In this document: positions 14,084-16,390 of the stretch, one piece after another
Layout of the letters: each line of letters starts with the position of its first letter
Position numbering within the stretch: the stretch's first letter is position 1
Assembly: GCF_020216685.1 (NCBI RefSeq)
Contig: NZ_JAIWNS010000122.1
Coordinates: 1 to 16,390, forward strand
Reading direction: 5' to 3'
DNA: 16,390 nt
DNA from: Methanospirillum hungatei
GTDB lineage: Archaea > Halobacteriota > Methanomicrobia > Methanomicrobiales > Methanospirillaceae
Made by a program: the position numbers and the translations under genes
The notes under the pieces: generated by a model
What the model was told of the DNA's origin: nothing
What the model saw: the letters and a program-made list of their open reading frames with translations, nothing else
Database searches by the model: none

Positions 14084-14445
14084 ATGAAACGGGTGAACAT
14101 TATCTCCAAAGGTTATGTTCAGGGTGTAGGATATCGGGAGCATGTCCGAAATGCTACCTTCATGAAACATATCAGGTTATGTTCAATATCTTGAGTCAGA
14201 CGCCGTTGAAATAATCGCAGAGGGACAAGAGAGTGATCTTACAAACTTTATTGAGGAGATCACTGTGAGTGAATACCCGATTGATGTCCAAGATATGAAC
14301 GTCACATGGCAGGAACCAACAGGAGAGTATAAAATTCGAAATCATTCGTGGGGATAATGACCAGGAGTTATTTGAATTAATTGATGTAGCCATAACACGC
14401 CTCTGCTGTGCACTCGAAAATAATTCAATAAACCAGGAAAAGTAG
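14084..14445 (+). pseudogene. Acylphosphatase with two frameshifts
   Basis: The ATG at 14084 has a good ribosome-binding site (AGGTAGG) and starts MKRVNIISKGYVQGVGYREH, with the textbook acylphosphatase loop. That frame stops at 14192-14194. Similarity resumes one base on at about 14175 (GYVQYLESDAVEIIAEG ... IDVQDMNVTWQEPTGEYK), stops after the shift, and resumes again after the four-A run at 14331-14334 (FEIIRGDNDQELFELIDVAI), ending at the TAG at 14445. Two single-base insertions (near 14174 and in 14331-14334) explain all of it; repaired, it would be about 119 residues. The position of the catalytic Asn in GYVxN holds Tyr (GYVQYL), another sign of decay or of altered function. The repaired tail (EIIRGD...) matches the C-terminal extension found in archaeal acylphosphatase-like proteins. 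Confidence 0.75.
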
Positions 14446-14500
14446 GATCAGATGAGGTGAGAAGAGGATGAGACGAACCCCTTCCTGATAGTCTCTATTA

Positions 14501-16195
14501 TTACTCCACCTCATGGAACCGGACACACCGATCTCCGGTAAACACCAATACCCATTTCTTCAGTTTCTTAAGCCCCGCGAGTTCAGGGGATGCAGAATAC
14601 TTACTGAGCTGCATAATTCCATCATTCAAGACCTCCTGAATCCTTTCCTCGCATGCATCTTTCACCTTCAGATATTTAAGCTCGAAAAGGGCACTGTAAT
14701 CAGGATTCCAGGGCTCCCGTGCCAGCAGAGCAACGTCGATATACCCATCCGGCACCTCATACTCTGACTTGACCAGATAGAGATTACTCATGTGCGCAAA
14801 CGTAAAAATAATGATCTTGATATATTTCTCATCAAATCCGATATAATCCCGGTTCGAGAATGAATGTAGCAGTTCCTCAATAAGGGTAACCAGTTTTCTA
14901 CACCTCCCCTCCCATGCGATCTCTTCGATAGCATGCAGTACTGACCCGGTATCCGGATGGTACTCTGCTTTTCGTGAGATGACATCCATGAAAAAATCTG
15001 AATAAATCCCCCGGATAACAAAATTCGGGATCTGAAGCCTGACCCTCCCGGGCATAGTATCCCTGATGGTCAGAAGTCCGAGGTAGAAGAGGAGGGATTT
15101 AAAATCATCCGGAGTAAACCTTCTCTCCATGGAGAACTGATCAGTCAGCCGTGCAGTAACATATCCGGCGTCAAGAATCTCCTGCAATACCGTAAAATTC
15201 TGGTCAGAAGATTTCAGTCTCATAAGCCGGTCCATCTTACCATAATCACGTGCGATATTCATATCCAGTAATTTTTCCGGCGGTTTATGTCTGACAAGAT
15301 AACTTTTGATATAATAGAGGATCATATCACTGTTAAAAAGCCGGACATCTGCATCTTCCGAGAACAGGTACCCATTATAATACTCACGCAGTGTCCTGAC
15401 CAGGTCAGGAGTATACAACTCAGCAGGGAGAATCTGTATGAGAAGACTCCTGATCTCCTGTTCAGTAAACCCCATCATCTCATGGAAGATCGGATTTCTG
15501 GTAAGATCATCTGCAATATTAAATCCGGATGTAAGACTATCCAGGGTAACCGGAGAAACCCCGGTTGCAAAAATTCTTCCTACACATGTTTGTGTCCCGA
15601 TCTTTAGTGCTTCATACCATTTCCTGATAAAGCCCTGCCTGCTTAAGGAATCCTGAAAGAGATCCAGATCAAAACTGAGAAGTTCATTTGCAAAATGGTC
15701 ATACTCATCAATGAGGATGAAAACCCGCCCTCTCATTTCGGAAGGCAATTGAGAGAAAAAACCAGTCAGCATATCTGCCGGATAACCGGAGAGGTCCAGA
15801 GTGATGTCAAGATGATACTGTTCAATAAAACGAATAAGGGACTGCTTTGTCCTGGAGGAGATGCTGGCATAGAGAGAGTCTTCAGAGCTGGTCGCTAACG
15901 CAGAAAAGTTAAAACTTAAGATATAGTAGGAGCTATGTTTTGATGTTGGGTTGACGCCGATATCGGTTCCGGAGAAGAGGAAAGGAAAACTATCGCGTTG
16001 ATTGAAGTCATAATAATTCTCTAACAAAGAGACAAAGAGACTTTTCCCAAACCGTCTGGGGCGCAGGAAAAATACATATGGAGCCGGATTTTCCTCTAGA
16101 AGACGAATATACGAAGTCTTATCAACATATACATATCCCTCTTCTATGATGGTCCGAAAATTACTGATACCATAAGGGATCCTTTTTTGCACCAT
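14501..16195 (-). CDS. AAA-ATPase-like protein with PD-(D/E)XK nuclease-like C-terminus
   Basis: Cytoplasmic 564-residue protein of the AAA-ATPase_like/PDDEXK_9 family. The N-terminus has the family signature IPYGISNFRTIIEEGYVYVDKT, then a Walker A-like loop RPRRFGKSL (about 46-54). Walker B-like VFILIDEYDHF is near residue 160, and the polar-strand segment GRIFATGVSPVTLDSLTSGFN follows. The C-terminus has GYIDVALLAREPWNPDYSALFELKYLK, matching the D-x(n)-E-x-K core of the nuclease-like domain. Members are numerous in anaerobes and methanogens; their cellular role is unproven, and a mobile-element or defence role is often guessed. The ATG at 16195 lacks a clear ribosome-binding site. TATA-like bases on the minus strand (TTATATG, about 16218-16224) sit at a distance that fits leaderless transcription. 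It converges with the acylphosphatase pseudogene. Confidence 0.9.
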   Translation of the reverse strand: MVQKRIPYGISNFRTIIEEGYVYVDKTSYIRLLEENPAPYVFFLRPRRFGKSLFVSLLENYYDFNQRDSFPFLFSGTDIGVNPTSKHSSYYILSFNFSALATSSEDSLYASISSRTKQSLIRFIEQYHLDITLDLSGYPADMLTGFFSQLPSEMRGRVFILIDEYDHFANELLSFDLDLFQDSLSRQGFIRKWYEALKIGTQTCVGRIFATGVSPVTLDSLTSGFNIADDLTRNPIFHEMMGFTEQEIRSLLIQILPAELYTPDLVRTLREYYNGYLFSEDADVRLFNSDMILYYIKSYLVRHKPPEKLLDMNIARDYGKMDRLMRLKSSDQNFTVLQEILDAGYVTARLTDQFSMERRFTPDDFKSLLFYLGLLTIRDTMPGRVRLQIPNFVIRGIYSDFFMDVISRKAEYHPDTGSVLHAIEEIAWEGRCRKLVTLIEELLHSFSNRDYIGFDEKYIKIIIFTFAHMSNLYLVKSEYEVPDGYIDVALLAREPWNPDYSALFELKYLKVKDACEERIQEVLNDGIMQLSKYSASPELAGLKKLKKWVLVFTGDRCVRFHEVE

Positions 16196-16390
16196 AGGAT
16201 ACAGAGAGTTTGAACATATAACAGTATAGTTTCACTGCTCATGTCCGAAATGACGAACCATAATCCTGCCTATTCTCTATCTGATATTCTCACATTTTAT
16301 CATCGGGTTGTCAAAAAAAGGGCCAGATGATTCGAAAATGCCTGATAACCTCTCAACAACCATGTATTTATGCAAAGATACGCTATAATA
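16196..16390. other. Upstream region of the right-hand ATPase
   Basis: This 195-base region holds the promoter of the minus-strand ATPase and no supported gene. It reaches the window edge. Confidence 0.4.

Overview
The window looks like a chromosomal segment of a methanogenic archaeon of the order Methanomicrobiales, most likely Methanospirillum or a close relative. This is inferred from two adjacent archaellin genes whose mature N-terminus reads FSGLEAAIV, an archaeal AglB/STT3 oligosaccharyltransferase, a PEGA-bearing secreted protease, small TPR and HEAT proteins, a tandem acylphosphatase pair, A/T-rich spacers and TATA-box promoters. No rRNA, tRNA, CRISPR array or intact insertion sequence was seen.

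Layout. Positions 1-5672 are read on the minus strand: a secreted papain-family protease with PEGA repeats (runs off the left edge), a multi-membrane glycosyltransferase-like gene broken by a one-base frameshift, a small TPR protein, and an AAA_14/DUF4143-type ATPase. A 550-base spacer (5652-6209) holds dyad symmetries and what looks like a decayed copy of the TPR gene's 5' end. From 6210 the genes turn to the plus strand: an unrecognised 326-aa protein coupled to a membrane-anchored HEAT-repeat protein, then two archaellins, AglB, a coiled-coil/nuclease-like gene with an in-frame TGA, a debris zone holding a glycosyltransferase-2 fragment on the minus strand, an acylphosphatase, and a second acylphosphatase broken by two frameshifts. 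A PD-(D/E)XK-linked ATPase lies convergently on the minus strand (14501-16195).

How the genes fit together. The clearest functional block is 8518-12115: two filament subunits of the archaellum followed by the membrane enzyme that transfers N-glycans to secreted proteins. Neither archaellin has an N-X-S/T sequon, so AglB probably does not act on these two at canonical sites. The other genes look like independent accessory units.

Four loci are broken: the glycosyltransferase-like gene, the DUF3782-like gene, the GT2 fragment and the second acylphosphatase. Two need only homopolymer-associated single-base indels, so sequencing error must be excluded. Two have nonsense codons, which fits genuine decay better.

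There is no clear evidence of a wholly new multi-gene system. The best leads are the protease with two kinds of propeptide, the perfect hairpin that buries the likely ribosome-binding site of aglB, the sequon-free archaellins, and the coupled unknown/HEAT membrane pair.
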